From contig JAHILQ010000169.1 of NCBI GenBank assembly GCA_018896985.1, positions 1 to 6,505 on the forward strand: DNA of 6,505 nucleotides, given 5' to 3'. Shown piece after piece: positions 5,887 through 6,505 of this stretch; positions within the stretch are counted from its first letter, which is position 1, and the number at the start of each line of letters is the position of its first letter. This DNA is from Nitrospinota bacterium. Its GTDB lineage: Bacteria > Nitrospirota > Thermodesulfovibrionia > Thermodesulfovibrionales > UBA1546. Under the pieces are notes generated by a model. The model saw nothing but the letters and a program-made list of their open reading frames with translations. It was not told the DNA's origin and did not search any database. Position numbers and translations under genes: made by a program.

Positions 5887-5890
5887 GCTT

Positions 5891-5895
5891 GGAGG
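5891..5895 (+). promoter_or_regulatory. Shine-Dalgarno sequence of secG, close to the repeat hairpin
   Basis: GGAGG lies four bases before ATG 5900, a tight spacing, and starts only four bases after the right arm of the spacer hairpin. Folding of that hairpin could hinder or position the ribosome here. Confidence 0.75.
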
Positions 5896-5899
5896 CAAG

Positions 5900-6274
5900 A
5901 TGATAACATTACTTTTGGCAGTTCACATTGTGGTGGCGCTATTTTTGATTTTTATTGTTCTGATACAGAGCGGCAAAGGGGCGGAACTCGGCGCAGCATT
6001 TGGCGGTTCAAGCCAGACCCTTTTTGGCAGCCGCGGCGCGGCTACCTTTTTCAGCAAACTTACCACAATCACTGCGGTTGTTTTCATGGTTACTTCTTTA
6101 TCCCTTGCAATTGTCTCAACAAAGAGCGGTTCGGTTGTAAAAAAGACTGTTCCGGTTAAGGAAAAAACTGATATCCCGTCATCGCAGGGTCAGATTCCAG
6201 GCGGAGGTGTTCAGCCGTCTCAACCTTCACAGCAACAGCCTATTCAAATACCTGCACAGCCTGCGGGAAATTAG
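5900..6274 (+). CDS. secG: Preprotein translocase subunit SecG
   Basis: SecG is the small non-essential partner of SecY and SecE in the inner-membrane translocon and assists SecA-driven export. The 124-residue product has two hydrophobic membrane spans (about 3-23 and 52-73) joined by the conserved loop GKGAELGAAFGGSSQT and LFGSRGAATFF. That loop, between the two spans, is the family signature. The tail after about residue 75 is long, low in complexity and rich in Pro, Gln, Gly and Ser. Such tails are seen in many SecG proteins and carry no known function. ATG 5900 has GGAGG four bases upstream and places the first span right at the N-terminus, as expected. It follows tpiA on the same strand, an arrangement (tpiA-secG) found in many bacteria. 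Expression probably depends on read-through from tpiA across the repeat tract, since no promoter was seen in the spacer. Confidence 0.95.
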   Translation: MITLLLAVHIVVALFLIFIVLIQSGKGAELGAAFGGSSQTLFGSRGAATFFSKLTTITAVVFMVTSLSLAIVSTKSGSVVKKTVPVKEKTDIPSSQGQIPGGGVQPSQPSQQQPIQIPAQPAGN

Positions 6275-6353
6275 GCAATAATTCTGTTTGCGCTGCCTGA
6301 CCTTAAAACATAATCTACAAAAAAGTCCTTAAAATGAACTCAGCGTAATGTTA

Positions 6354-6362
6354 TGCTATAAT
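6354..6362 (+). promoter_or_regulatory. Extended -10 promoter of trpF, predicting a leaderless mRNA
   Basis: TGCTATAAT is a perfect extended -10 element (TGN plus TATAAT at 6357-6362). The -35 region is poor (ATGAAC at 17 bases), which extended -10 promoters tolerate. Eight bases separate the box from the trpF ATG, so transcription should start within about two bases of that codon. Confidence 0.6.
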
Positions 6363-6370
6363 TCGCATAC

Positions 6371-6505
6371 ATGGTGAAGGTTAAAATATGCGGTATAACA
6401 AGTCTTGATGACGCAATGGCAGCAGCGGATTTTGGCGCTGATGCGCTGGGTTTTGTATTTTTCAAAAATAGTCCACGGTACATTTCACCTGCAAATACAG
6501 GAAAA
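6371..6505 (+). CDS. trpF: Phosphoribosylanthranilate isomerase, N-terminal part (runs off the window)
   Basis: The enzyme converts N-(5'-phosphoribosyl)anthranilate to the carboxyphenylamino-deoxyribulose phosphate intermediate of tryptophan synthesis. Only 45 codons are present, about a fifth of the usual 200 to 210 residues. They contain the diagnostic opening KICGIT, with catalytic general-base Cys7, then DDAMAAADFGADALGFVF and SPRYIS, all strongly conserved in TrpF barrels. The catalytic Asp lies beyond the window edge. ATG 6371 is directly followed by GTG, which would serve equally well, but no Shine-Dalgarno sequence precedes either. A perfect extended -10 box ends eight bases upstream, so the message is probably leaderless. 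The gap from secG is 96 bases and holds no convincing terminator. Whether other trp genes follow cannot be seen. Confidence 0.92.
   Translation, partial: MVKVKICGITSLDDAMAAADFGADALGFVFFKNSPRYISPANTGK

Noticed and set aside
6274..6298. Intrinsic terminator after secG
   Set aside because: AGGCA and TGCCT can pair over only five bases with a long loop, and no U run follows on the plus strand.

Overview
The window holds bacterial housekeeping genes of moderate GC content on two divergent transcription units. ClpC is a ClpP-type AAA+ unfoldase. The neighbours are an LDH-like malate dehydrogenase, SecG with a long Pro/Gln tail, and a DUF4416-like protein. Together these suggest a Gram-negative, probably anaerobic lineage such as Nitrospirota or Desulfobacterota. 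This placement is an inference from protein style, not from a marker gene.

Minus strand, read from right to left: a cold-shock protein gene (4573-4779) has a near-consensus promoter. It is followed by mdh (3550-4476), a long divergent nucleoside-diphosphate-kinase-family gene (2780-3520), clpC (255-2699, with its own sigma70-type promoter), a 5'-truncated TlpA/ResA-like thioredoxin gene (73-258) that overlaps the clpC stop codon, and the first 19 codons of a DUF4416-like gene (1-59). Gaps of 29, 80, -2 and 13 bases from mdh onward suggest a largely co-transcribed string.

Plus strand, read from left to right: a 222-base divergent intergenic region leads to tpiA, which probably starts at TTG 5002. 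Next is a 135-base tract of short direct and inverted CAGTGT/ACACTG repeats that can fold into a long imperfect hairpin. It ends 4 bases before the secG ribosome binding site. Then come secG and the 5' end of trpF, whose perfect extended -10 box lies so close to the ATG that the mRNA is predicted to be leaderless.

The genes cover central carbon metabolism (mdh, tpiA), nucleotide metabolism (NDK-like), protein quality control (clpC), stress RNA chaperoning (csp), protein export (secG) and tryptophan synthesis (trpF). I see no evidence of a new multi-gene system. The most unusual items are the clpC/tlpA junction, the repeat tract between tpiA and secG, the extended NDK-family protein and the predicted leaderless trpF.
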